A DNA stretch of 64,000 nucleotides. Origin: Ixodes scapularis. Lineage: Eukaryota; Arthropoda; Arachnida; Ixodida; Ixodidae. Below the pieces are notes generated by a model. It saw only the letters and a program-made list of their open reading frames with translations, was not told where the DNA came from and did no database searches. The translations under genes and the position numbers were made by a program. This document shows positions 30,806 through 42,463 of this stretch, piece by piece. Location: NCBI RefSeq assembly GCF_016920785.2, contig NW_024609857.1, positions 133,851,094 to 133,915,093 on the forward strand, read 5' to 3'. Every line of letters begins with the position of its first letter. The first letter of the stretch is position 1.

Positions 30806-32071
30806 CTCTCTGTTGTTGATTCAGTGTGCACCCAAGCCGAAGCCCTATTTACTGGATTGGCTTTTTCTTGAAGGCCTTTTCACAAGGTGTAAAAAGGCAA
30901 CATTTTAGCAAAGCTTACTCAGAACTTCTCTCTCGGGTACAAAGGTCTCTGCTATGAACCCTTTTTTGTGAAACGATTATAAAATAAGTCATCATAATTC
31001 TTAATGAAATTTTAAATAGTCGCGGACAAAACGAAGCTTTCACTTCCCTATTTGAACTATATTTATCCGACTGCAAAACAATATATTGGTGTTCAATAAC
31101 ATTGACGTGGATTGATCGGGACAACTGAGTATGACGTGCTAAAGTATTAAATAGAGTACAGAAATGGTAAACCGGCATTTCTGGCCTTGGCTTGTTTTAA
31201 GCGGAAGAAAACAATTAGAACCTTGCAGCTTGTCACTCTGCGCGAGTTACTTCGGATCCCTTCAGTCGTTTAATACACAACAACAAAGGGTGATACTTCG
31301 TTATCGGTTCAAGCAGGCCAACTGTCGTCTTTCCTACTCCAATAAAAGTGTCACTAGTCCCTTTTATTAGATCGAGCTCTTGCTGCAGCTAGAAGAAAAA
31401 TTATTTCTAAACTGATTATTACAACAATGCAATATTATTTCTTTAGAGTCAGCCGTAATTCAATTATTCTACGGCAAACAAACTAGACACTTTCAAGCTG
31501 GAAAGGTCATTAACTTCTAGCTTCGATGACATTAGTTTTATAAAACGGCTTATATACGCATTACAGGAGTATCATGAGACGACTTGAAACTGACGATTTC
31601 GGCTTCGAGAAAATAATGCCCAGATTTATTTTACGTTTAATGTTAAATGTAGCACATTACCAAGCCTGGTATTGTTTTGTGACCACCCTTCAACTGCACC
31701 CAACAGGAGAATACATAAAGCCACTTGAAAACCTTCTGATTGATTCCTTGTTAAATTTATAGTCCACAATTTCAATTTGACGATGGGGTGGGGGAGACAA
31801 ATACCCAAATGTGGAAGCAAAAAAATAGAAATCCAGCATTACAAAATAGTCTTCACCTGCCCCTACCCCTTCAACATGGCGCGCTCTCCTATCTTGTGTG
31901 CATATGTTCCTGGCATAAACACTTCTCAAACTCATTCAAAGGGAAAAAAAGTGTCACAAGTAAACAGTTTTAAACACAGCTAACCTGTGTGCTAGCTACA
32001 TTTAGGCAGTGCTTTTAGTCCCGTCGGTACCCTCTCTGGTTTTTCTAATGCACAATAAAATGAATCACATG
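30806..32071. other. No recognised gene
   Basis: AT-rich, with no repeat or coding sequence recognised. Confidence 0.4.
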
Positions 32072-32073
32072 TA

Positions 32074-32646
32074 CAGTCGGGAGCAAAAGTTTGCCGGGCA
32101 CGGGAGCGCGTGCCGAAATACATCGCCGCGCCGTCCGACGGCGCGCCGCCGCATTAAGGAGACACGATTTGCGCATGCGCGCCTTTCGTGCTCGCAATCA
32201 TGTCTCTTTTGCTCGTTTCTTTTCTACGCGCTCAGATAACAGGAGTCGGCGCCAGGGGCGTGAGTTATCGCTTCGCTGGCTGTCTGCTGCGCGTCTGCTT
32301 CAGCCATCTCAGCCACCGCGCTTTGTCACGGAGTTCGTGTGTGTGTGTGTGCGTGTGTGTGTATGGGAGGGGGGTAGCCAGGCGCCTCGTCACCCAGCGC
32401 GGCTGCTGAGGCAGCTGAAGAGGACGCGAGGCATGACAGCCAGCGAAACGGCAACTTGCGCCCCTGGCGCCGTCTGCGGTTATCAGGAGCGAGTCGGACA
32501 GAAACGAGCGAAAGAGACATGACTGCCAGCACGAAGGGCGCGCATGCGCAAAGCGGGGCTTTTTAATGCGGTTGCGAGCCGTTGCACGGCGCGGCGATGC
32601 ATTTCGGCACGCGCTCCCGTGCCCCGCAAACTTTTTCTCCCGACTG
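32074..32646. mobile_element. Tc1/mariner-like foldback element
   Basis: 573 bases flanked by TA (32072-32073, 32647-32648). Ends are CAGTCGGGAG-x-AAAAGTTTGC. The inverted arms extend with few mismatches for some 250 bases to a (GT)n centre at about 32338-32362, so almost the whole element folds on itself. No transposase. Confidence 0.8.
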
Positions 32647-32648
32647 TA

Positions 32649-34859
32649 CCTTCACCTTTTCCTTGTTCGCAACGTTGTGTTGCAGGTCCACCGAGACCAG
32701 TCATAGGGGAGCTGAAAACTGTAAAAACGTCTGCTATATTTCTACTCCATTAAGCGTTAATTAAATATTGTTTTCAAGATTTAGAGGCAAAAGATATTGA
32801 AATTACCAGTTTCAGAATTTAGAGAGCCAGGTACACCTCATTTACTTCAGTAGTGGCCTTTCCAGTGATGAATACCCTCCTTGCCCTGGACGTTTCATCT
32901 TTTTTTTAAGCAGAAGTTCCACATTTTGGCGCAGCGTTGGAGCAGTCGATAACCACACCCTTCCATGAACTGCAATGTTATTGTCATCATCTCCTGTTTT
33001 GATGTGGCGCTTAAAACATACAACTCCATACAGATGTAATAAAATTCAAAGGACAAAGTTCAGTACGATGATGAATGCCGTGAAATGTATTTTGTGTTAT
33101 GTAAGCAATTGTAATTAAAGTGCTGGGTGCAGGTGCTAAATAGATAAGTTATATACTCACTATATTGCAGTGACGAATGAGGTCGTGCAGTGAAACTTAA
33201 GACGTTGAGCGTCTTTACATATAGCAATCAATCACTCAATAAATCCTTTATTTCACATCAGAAACTGATGTAGCATCAGAAGCTGATGTAGACCAAATAC
33301 ACCAACAGAGTATCTGATATATATATTGAGAGATCAATTTAGGCTTTTACAAAGTACATTGAGCTGAATAACTATTTGGAAACCGCCCCACTCTTTCTTC
33401 CAGGTTAATATTATATTTTCTCATTATATCACAAACTCAGGTTGCAAAACAGTTACCTAAGTCCATTTGCTCTTTTAGACGAAATGACGGTGGGGGAGTT
33501 CTTCCGTTCACTCTCTCTATCACCACCTTATTCCGAGTGGTTTTGCTCAACTTCCTGCAGATGTGGAAGCAGTGACCTCTCTTTATTCACTTTGTTAATG
33601 GGGTTAGTTACAGCAAGTCCTACAGTGGGAGTGAGTAGGGCTACATTGAGTCTGCTAGAATACTTTTACTAAACTAGGACAAAAGCAATACCTATAACAC
33701 AACAAAGGCAAATCGTCTCCTTAACCTTAGAGTACAGTTGAGTAGACGAGCCAAAAGCTGCCTGTTTCGAAGGCACACATGGCATCATCTAGCTGTAAAT
33801 GATTTGGTGTTCTCGAAAAAAAAAAGAAGAAACGATTGGCTTAGTTTGCAATTTGAATGGAGGCATCCTTCATACTACGGCTTATTGCATTTTGCTAAGA
33901 ATTCTATCTAGCAAGGCTGCTACAAACTTTGTTCTGGCCCCATTTCTCTGAGGTTAATGGAGCAGTTTATTCATTCCACAGCATCTTTGTAAACATCAGT
34001 TAAAATTCTAGAAGCCTATATCTTGGCTGTAAAAAATACCTTGCAACTTCCATAGACCCAGTTGGAGCTTCTCTCACAGACATAAGCCAATTTTGAGAGT
34101 GCAATTCTGAAATATTCTTGAATTTAACAAATGAAATTCAAATTTGATATTTGGTTTGTTGCCTTACCTGTCTTTCTTCAGCTATTCAATTAGCTTCTGC
34201 AGCTTGACTCGCAATTTTATAATAGGCAGCAATTCCTCAATCATTCTCTCTGCGAAGTTTAAATATATATCGCCATCAATCTCACCTGTGAAAAAACATA
34301 AAACATTGTATGTATAGCGTATACGCTCCGTGCGGGAACCATAGGGGGCGCTTTGAAAAACGCGCGCAGCGCCGCTAGCGGAGGAGCTGGCGTTCGACAG
34401 TGAGGCGCGTTCAGCAGCCTGCGGCGCCTTTTTGGCATGCAAAGCTGTGGCGGCGGAAGCGCGCACGGACGGAACTTTTGCTTTTTGAGCCGATACGTTG
34501 AGGGTGACATTGCATGAGTGCTGGGGAAGAAGTGCATTTAGCTGTTCTTCACTTCTTATATACTGAGTTTGAGTCGTTATTAGGGGTAATTTCTCTATTT
34601 GAGGCCGAAAGAGGAGTTGGAGTCATTTTCCGATAAGCAAGATGGCCGCCACGATAATTGCTCTGAGTGGGAAATTTATTTCGCTCGTCGCTGTAAACGT
34701 AGGACTGCTGGAACGATGACATTTGGAGGCGAGTGAGATGTTCACCAAGTTTGCGCACGAAGTGTGCCAAGTTTCATTAGGACAGCAGGTGTGAAAGTTA
34801 TGCTTCGAACGAATAAAAAAATAATGCTGTACTGGATATCCAATATTGGACCCAAAATG
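32649..34859. other. No recognised gene
   Basis: AT-rich DNA with a GC-rich patch at 34320-34500. Could be intron or intergenic. No feature supported. Confidence 0.4.
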
Positions 34860-35500
34860 TTGTGTTATAGCGGGCTGTGGAAAGTGCAGATATGGGCACA
34901 CAGGTGCTTGGACTTGACAGTAACATGACACAGCACTTATTATACCAAAAAGACGTGGCGTAGAGAAACTAGGCGGAAATTTGGTTTGGGCGGCGTAACT
35001 CAATGGGAACCGGTTTTCACCATGAAAGAGCTGTCAAGAGAATACCACTGGTCGTGGGAGGTGGAGATTTTACTGGTAGAAAGGAACCAGTGGACTGTAC
35101 TTCCAATTGAAACAACTTTACGAAGGGTGGTTCCAAAGCCGAGAAAACAAAGTTATGTCGGCGAACACACGGTTTGGCCGTCAAGTGCTTCTGCGGTCAG
35201 CTGTTGTGTAATAATTTGTTGCGCGAGGTGCTGATTTTCGGCGCACAGGTACTTTGACATGACCGTAACTTGACACAACATTTATTATACCAAAAAGAGG
35301 TGGCATAGCGAAACCAGATGGGAATTTAGTTTAAGCGGCGTAACTAAATGGGAACTGGTTTTGACCGTCAAAGGCTGTCAAGATAACACCACTCATCGTG
35401 GGAGGTGCACACTTTACGGGTAGGAAGGGACCGGTGGACGGGTACTTCCCGTTCGAACCACTTTGCGATAGGTGGCTCTAAAGCCGAGAAAAAAATTGTT
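34860..35500. repeat. Two-unit tandem duplication, about 344 bp
   Basis: Units start near 34860 and 35203. Shared landmarks are ATTATACCAAAAAGA, GGCGGCGTAACT and CCGAGAAAA. They are diverged (perhaps 75-80% by eye), so the duplication is old. No coding sequence. Confidence 0.7.
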
Positions 35501-36614
35501 GTCTACAGAACTCGGGGTGCAGCGTTTCAACATCCAAAAGGAGGCTGATCAAGAAAGAAAGCACACCACATAAACTTCCATACTCAAACGTCGATTCTCC
35601 AGTGATTCCGAGTTTCATTGTTGTTTTCTTTAGATTAATATTTGTCACTTTTTTTTTTACCGTTCGAATCTTTTTACATGAAGTACAGATTGCGTGCCAT
35701 ACTTGTCCGGAAATATCATCGACACGTACGAAGAGGACGAAACTTCTTTGGAGGGCATTCCTCCAACGAAATTGGCACTGCATACCTGCGAGTGTTGGCT
35801 GTCATTTCCGTTCGTCCCATCGGCGCTAACACATGTAGGCGTTACTCGTACGAAAACAAACGCAGAGCTCAAAGCGGCAGTGTAGAATATGTCAGCCGTT
35901 CCGACACAGTCGCAGACATGATCGGGAGACCAAATTTCTCGCGTCGTACGGCACGGGTCCATCGTTGTCGCTGTCACACAAAACATCGGCGAGGTGAAAA
36001 ACTGTCCCCACGAGATACGACGCATAACTGTTGAAGCACTTAATGACGCAGCACAGGCAGCACTTCTTGCTTTGAACCCAGCGCAACCGCACCGTTCTGA
36101 CTTAAATGTGTACCAACGTACGCGGCGTGGTTTCGGTTTCGTTTTCTCGGGGGTTCTCACTGCCTGCCTTCGGAGCCGGCCGCGCGGCGGCGCGCCAGTC
36201 GCGTCGCACGGTGTGTATAGCATACCATAAACATGTAAACGGTGAGGAGGTTGAAGACAATGTGAAGGCAGTTGAATGCACCATCCATCGCAGGTCAGCC
36301 TAAATAAATAACCTGGCCGCAAGAAAACCATTCTGTGTTCTATCATCCTCATACCATGCACACATATACACGAAGACACAAAATGTGGATATAAAAAGTC
36401 GCTTGTAATAATCATAATGCCAAGAAGCTCTAGAATGCCCGGATAAATCCCCAGAAGCAGCAGAGGTGTTTAAAATATTTCGGGGTCCCCCACAATAGGG
36501 ATCCCCAGTCCCAAAACTCTTCTGGTCACTGCTGCACTGCTTCTGGCGATTGGGCATTTTAAGGATTTTTGGTATAATCCGTACAATATTAAAAGTAAAA
36601 AAAAAAAAAAAAAA
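35501..36614. other. Overlapping open frames, unassigned
   Basis: A 252-residue frame on the minus strand (36415-35657) overlaps plus-strand frames of 130 and 63 residues. None resembles a known family. The Cys-rich minus frame may be a shadow of the plus frames or chance. I cannot choose. Confidence 0.3.
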
Positions 36615-37600
36615 CATTGAGAGAAGCGCGAAACGCATGCGCGTCAAAATTGCCCGATCCGGCGTGCGAACTGTCGAGAAGATGGCTGCTCCGAATCGCC
36701 GCACAGGATGTTTCGCGACATATGATTTCCAACGCGTCGTTGCGTCGCTCCGTTCAGCTCCGCCCAGTTTCGGGTATCCCTCTATTGAAAGGATGGATGG
36801 ATACTAATGGCTATATTTATAACGGGCGGTAGCTCGCGCCACCTAGCCTAGAAAACTAAAATACTTCCCTCGCTGTTCTTGGTTTTTCTGACTTTAAGAC
36901 AAACATAATATTTTTATGACATTTCAATTAAAGTGTGCGTGTGTGAAGATTTTCCGAGAGGCTACTTTTCTACTCAACATCACTTAATTGCGATGGACCG
37001 CAGCGGACCTTAGGAGCCATCCCAGCGAAGCGAGTACTGCGTACAAATCGCGTGACTACGTACCGCGTGCATTGCTGCGTCTCTCCCAAAGTTCAAGTGA
37101 CATTCACATGACATTGGAATGGCTCATAGCGTCCGCTGCTGTCCACCGTAAGGTGAAACGGAGTATATTGGGGTTTCGACGGTCTCGATCGGTCCCAGAA
37201 GGCCGGCGTGCTTTGGCATGAGAAATCAGCAGCTTGTTTTGTGCGCGCGGGAAAACTCGATGGCGTTCGTTTCCCTCACAATCACGACTCGCGTCGCGTG
37301 ACGCACCGCGCACCGCCACATCCGCTTCCCCGAGCCACGTAGCGCCTCCTCGCCAGATCGGTCCCAAAGTCACGTGACAACATGACATTCGCGCCATCCG
37401 TGCTGCCATTGGCTGCGGCCCTCCGAAAATCGGACAACGGTGCGGCGATATCTGGCAAGTTGGTCGCACGCCGGCGCCGGACCGAGGCCCCGCCCGACGC
37501 TCCGGTGCGACGAAAACCCTCGGCTCCGAACGTCGTACCGGCAGTTCGCACGTCGGATCGGACAGTTTGGACGCGCATATGTCTCGCGCTTTACTGATGT
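36615..37600. repeat. Inverted-repeat pair enclosing about 0.9 kb
   Basis: The left arm (36615-36675, GAGAAGCGCGAAACGCATGC...) and right arm (37541-37600) are about 75% complementary. Between them lie a LINE 3' tail and GC-rich promoter-like DNA. It may be a diverged TIR element or two opposed copies of one repeat. Confidence 0.4.
36790..36975 (-). mobile_element. LINE 3' end, second copy
   Basis: On the minus strand a TAGGTGGCGCGAGCTACCGCCCG segment ends in an ATCC repeat near 36790, like 843-910. No coding part is left. Confidence 0.5.
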
Positions 37601-37744
37601 TATACAATGAACGAATTATCAATCCATTCAATGGCCTTTGGCTAGAAACAAATATAAGGACTGAAGTTCCTGTTCTATAAGTTACACTTTTAATAGGTCC
37701 CTAAAAAGTTAGTCTTTTCACAAACAAAAAGTTGGTATATAATC

Positions 37745-37860
37745 TTGAAACGTGAAAACAGCGCAAAAATTTGGCAAGGACGAGTGAAAGAAGTGCACGA
37801 ACAAAGCGCGTCCTTTGTCAATTTTTTTGCGCTGTTTTCACGTTTGAAGATGTTCAACCA
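37745..37860. repeat. Inverted repeat, PLE-end-like
   Basis: AACGTGAAAACAGCGCAAAAA and its complement flank about 55 bases containing diverged inverted AAGGACG/CGTCCTT. Such folded ends resemble the arms seen around PLE copies in this window. Family unproven. Confidence 0.45.
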
Positions 37861-37861
37861 A

Positions 37862-39591
37862 CTCGCCCAACTTACCGTCTTGTTGGTATATAAGTTGCAC
37901 TTATATGTTTTTACGGACGGAAAGTCAAAGCTCAATGATAAACTCGTATATGTGCATTGTGGTCGCGATATAGGCACAAAAAGGAGCCAGTTTGAACATG
38001 TATTCTTGTCAAATATTCGACCGCTGCGAATTTCCACTTTCAAAGTTTTATACTTGAGAAAGAAAAAAAACACGCATAAGTCGCATTGTTGTATAAAACG
38101 AACTGACAGAAATGTTGGCAAAAAAAAAAAACGCCACTTATAGACGATTGCGTGTTAACGCGCGAGCTGCACGTGCTTTCACTCATGGGCCACCAGTCGA
38201 AGCGACATGCTTGACATTTTTCATACGCTGGAAAATACGCTACTTATCAGAGAACTATAGAAATTAAACTATTTCTTTTACTCATAAAGAAAAAAATTGA
38301 TCTTAATTTTCGGTAATAACAAAGCACAAGTTTCCTTGGTACTGGAGCACAGAGTTGTGACATTAGCTAAATTATCAACACGCGTAATAAAAGTCCCTCT
38401 CACTGTGTTTTATCTTCACTAGCTTTTTGGGATGACTAACTATGGGGTAGCAAGGGAAACACTGCACTGGCGTTCGCTGATGCTGGCATCACACAGGACC
38501 AGGACAAGTCTCCTCAAATGCCAAAAAATCTGGTTGTACTCCCGCGCGACGAAACACATGCAAAATTTTGCATTCCAAAATAACCTTGTATTAAATTCAT
38601 TTGCACATAGAGGGTAGGATAACGCCAGTTCATACAAATCGAAACAGGTCTCCATACCGTTTTGCGCCCATAGCAGCCGCGGCCATCTATACGCAGAGCC
38701 GCCGACCCGTACACTCCCTTTGATAGCTGAAACCAGCCTGACTCAAGAAAAACCAGATAAGCGATAGGAGAGACATTTTTCTTACCTTCGCTTCGAATCT
38801 ATGGAAGAAGTCTGCAAAGTTATCTTCTGTCAGCTAATGTGACACGTTTCGAGTATCAAGCGATCAACTCCAGCGGTTTCAACGCTCGAACCGCTTCCAA
38901 AGCTTCCACTTCGAACCTAACTTCTACCAAATGCTTTTGCGTTTCAAACTCCTACCGCTTAAAATACTTCAACTGCTTCAACTTGCAAGCGCCTCTTGAT
39001 GGAGTCATTCTTTTCGTTTGAGAAGTATTTTATTCCTCAGCAATAGTTAGTAATAGTTTTCAAATAAAACTTAATAAAAAAGACAGCCATGTTTCTGACA
39101 ACGATTTTTGGGCGAGTGTTGGGTCGAGTTTAGGGTCGAGTCAAGTTGAGTAACTGTACTGTGAGTGGTGTCTGCTGTCACCTAATCACATCTCGCGAAC
39201 GTCGCGAAACTCTCAGCTCGCAAACGGCCTGTCGCGGCGCTCACTTCTCTCAGTGGCTCGGTTGGTCCGAGCAACCGAGAGATAAAGTTATGAAGAACTT
39301 TCTTTAAAAAAACAGTTTTTGATCGCCTAGTCCCCTTTCCAGTGAGCCGGGCAGCGATAGTGTTTGAGGCGGTGTTGTGGTAAAGCCCCTCTGTCCTGGG
39401 AAAAGTGGCGCCATTCATTGTTGTAGAAATGCTCGAGGCACGTGCCGCGCGCCACTTCTGGAAACTTTATGGCGGCTGAAATCTAGCTCGGTGATCCGCT
39501 GCGCCGCCATGATCTTCCCAAGAGCTGCACGTTGCACGCGCCTTGTGCATCGACGCACTTTGCACTACTTCTGAAACATGAAGAGGCTTTC
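37862..39591. other. No recognised gene
   Basis: AT-rich to about 39100, more GC-rich after 39180. No gene supported. Confidence 0.4.
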
Positions 39592-40270
39592 TGTTGTGGC
39601 AGTAGCTAGTGCCACGCACCGGGAGGCTGCCAGTCGGGACGGAGCGCGGGCGGCCACGAGACAGATGGAATGCCGACAGGACGATCTCGGCTGCGGGCCA
39701 CGCTGGCTCGCTCCTTTTGTATATATATATTTGTGTAAATATAAACCTGCAACAACTGGCGATGACGATGGGATAAGGGTGCCGGAAGACGCCAGACCAA
39801 GGGTTTTAAGCCGAGAACGGTGCCGTTCGCACTTCAGGATTTGGTGGTGCGAGAGCTCCAGCGGTTCCAGCGTGAAGGCATCCTGAGTCCGATGCACACG
39901 TCGGAGTGCGCAGCACCGCTGGTTCCAGTTCTGAAGAAGAATGGAAAGACCCGGCTGTGTCTGGACTTTAAGGTTACCGTGAATCAGCCGGCAGACATTG
40001 AGACGTACCCAGTGCTGCGAGTGGAAGAAATCTGGACCAAGTTGGCGGGAGGCGTGAAGTTCTCGAACTTAGATCTCCGGGACGCCTACCAACAGGTAGA
40101 AGTGGATGAGGCATCAAAGAAGTATGTAACTATCAACACCCAGCGAGAACTTTTCCAGTAAAACCGGCTTCCGTTTGGTGTGGCTTTGGTGCCTGCAGTG
40201 TTTCAATGGGAGATGGAAAACTTGTTGCCATGTTGTCACAAGGTGGTCCTCTGTTTCTGACATATCATTA
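39592..40270 (+). mobile_element. Ty3-type fragment: LTR-like end fused to RT
   Basis: 39592-39754 looks like an LTR (TGTTGT...TGCAACA with a TATA run) followed by a possible primer site TGGCGATGACGATGGG (39757). The frame from about 39810 then reads directly into RT: PFALQDLVV, GILSPMHTSECAAPLVPV, RLCLDFKVTVN, FSNLDLRDAYQQVEV (first catalytic Asp), stop at 40159-40161, then LPFGVALVPAVFQ. YxDD and everything after are missing. Gag, protease and the RT start are deleted. The RT is of the Mag/K02A2.6 type. Confidence 0.7.
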
Positions 40271-40659
40271 AAAACAGCTTTTCTTTGTGGGCTGTTTTCA
40301 TCACATCTCTCTCTCCGATGCTGCCACGCCCGTTGCTGAGGCCCCGCTTTTCGTTAGTGCTAACCGCAGCTGTAGTGCTCGCCCTTCCATTTCAGCTTTC
40401 TTCTCATTCGCCGCTGCCTTGGAGGCTCTCTGCTCCCGTTCACACGCAGCTTTCTCTTCGACCGACTCTATGAGCCCTTCGCCGTGCTAGCCTAACGACG
40501 TGCCTAATCTACGATATATTTTGAATCCATTGCGCAGCGAATAACACCGAATGATCCAAAGTGTCTCCGTGTCCTCTCTTAGACACCGAATTGTGATGAT
40601 GTTGGTGTTTAAGATGGTAAATCCAAAATAAAGACAAATAAAAGACCAAAAGGATACGT

Positions 40660-41215
40660 TAGGAATAATTCAATGCACGGTCTTTTCCGAGCTGAACAGC
40701 GGACGTCCTTCACCACTTCCCCCGCGGTCTGGTCCGCCTCGGAGAGGTCGGCGTCCTGACCGCGTGAGGAGCTTGCAATCGACTTTCTTTCAGTAACGAG
40801 CGCAGTCTGCGGAATGGTCTTCGAACTACAAATGAAGCCCAACTTGCCTGAGCTTGTCAGAATACATTGGCATTGTGCTGTTGTATTAATCTCCGTTGAA
40901 TTTTATGATGCATTCTAGGGTTTAAACAAACAAGAATGGCCTAAAAAGACGAAATACGCGCAAAGATAAATGCTGATAATGTTGATCGACCGGAACTTTG
41001 TCCTGCGAAAATTGCGACAGCGGGAAAGGGGGAGGAGGGGGGGAGGGGTGGTGAGGGTACGCATGAGGAGATTCTTACTGGAAAATGGTCATTGGGTTGT
41101 GACTATCGACACTTGATCGCGTCAACGGAGGTCCGACCTGCTTTTCCCCAGCTATCTTTTGCCCTCTTCGAACCCTCTCCAGTGCAGCCTTTTTCTTCTC
41201 GTGCCGCACCCCCCC
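40660..41215 (-). repeat. Dispersed repeat E, copy 2
   Basis: Matches 28290-28620 in two blocks (40660-40800, 41150-41215) separated by about 350 unassigned bases. It keeps the LSEADQTAGE reading on the minus strand. Confidence 0.4.
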
Positions 41216-41256
41216 CCCCCCCCCCCGCCGCTTTAGTTTTCCTCTTTTTCTTTTTT

Positions 41257-41720
41257 AGAGCGCAACTCTTAGGGGCCCGTTTCCGGCTTGAGCGGCGTCG
41301 CCATCGCCGTCGGCGTAACCAAGGTCACCCCAAGGTCACGTGACCCGCCAAGGTCAGCCCAAGATCACGGACCCCCAAGGCCACGCGACCCCTCCCAAGG
41401 TCACGTGACCCCCAGGTCACCCCAAGGTCACGTGACCCCCCGGGTCACGTGACCCCTCCCAATGCCACGTGACCCCCCAAGGTCACGTGGCCCCCCTCCC
41501 CGAGGTCACGTGAGCCCCCTCCCCCCCCCCCCCCCCCGAGGTTACGTGGCCCCCTCCCCCCGAGGTCAGGTGACCGCCCCGGAGCATATTAAAGAAAGAA
41601 TGAGGGGAGGAGGAGGAGAAGGAGGAATAGGGGTCTACCCTCCCCTCAGTGCCCTTCCCTCCTCCTCCTCAAGGGCTGCGCTCCAATTCGGCGTTACAGG
41701 GAGTTGTAAACTGCTTTCAC
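41257..41720 (+). mobile_element. Palindrome-cored repeat 3 (GTCACGTGAC core)
   Basis: The family head starts at 41257 (AGAGCGCAACTCTTAGG) and the tail ends with CTGCTTTCAC at 41720. The core (41315-41575) is an irregular array of AAGGTCACGTGACCCCC, each unit centred on the 10-bp palindrome GTCACGTGAC, with long C runs. Confidence 0.8.
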
Positions 41721-41762
41721 TTTTTTTTTCTCCTTTCTCAGAGAGGCCTATGCACCATCTCA

Positions 41763-42170
41763 TGTTTGCAAACAAGCTGGAGCGGCCCTAGCGGACGCCA
41801 CCGGCGCCGCGCATGCGGGATGGAGTGCTGGCAAAAAGCTCACCGTCGCCCGTAAACAAACCATTAGAATTCGATGTTTCTTGCGTCGGTTTGAGTCCTC
41901 GTGCTCTTTTTCGCGTTGGAAATGTCAATTCTACGTCTTCCTGGCATTGTCTGGCTACTGTGGCGGCCTCAGCGAAATTAACAAGGCTCGTTACACCGCA
42001 AAACTTCGCTTGCATATTGTGACATGCGGCTGTTCATTCCGCGTGGACGCCGCAGAACAGACGCTAAAGCCTGATTCGCACGTTGAGATTATGTTCGCTG
42101 TTTTCAGTCATGACGTCGCTCGGGCTGCGAAAGCGTGAACCTTAGCTGAGATGTCGACTTCGATAGTGGA
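41763..42170 (+). mobile_element. Family D element, truncated diverged copy
   Basis: Begins CACCATCTCATGTTTGC, a decayed version of the D end. It follows the D sequence through the CACCGGCGCCGCGCATGC segment and the ORF region (SFRVDAAE, LKPDSH) to about 42170, then stops. It is older than the two full copies. Confidence 0.6.
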
Positions 42171-42431
42171 AATAGACGATCTTAGATTTCGTTTGAGTGC
42201 CCCTTTGCGTTGCCCTCTTTCAGCTGACAGAGTCCTCGGGTTAAAGCGCCGTTCATACACTTGCAACAAAGTACAAAAGACTGATTTTAAGCCTTTGCGA
42301 CAGCGGAGGACCGGATGCGCTGCTGCGGAGCAGGTCTTATGGTACGTCTACACTTGCGGATCCGCCAGTGAATCCGTCTAGCTTTTGCAGCTGGGGCGAG
42401 ACGCTAAGCGGAAAACGGGGGGCGAGCCGTA

Positions 42432-42461
42432 TAGGTCCGGGACTTATAGGTCCCGGACCTA
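42432..42461. repeat. Hairpin next to family D copy 2
   Basis: TAGGTCCGGGAC and GTCCCGGACCTA are complementary around TTATAG. It lies directly outside the TATA flank of the element. Confidence 0.7.
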
Positions 42462-42463
42462 TA

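Noticed and set aside
35657..36415. 252-residue minus-strand ORF as a host gene
   Set aside because: No recognisable domain, and it overlaps equally open plus-strand frames. Not enough to call a gene.
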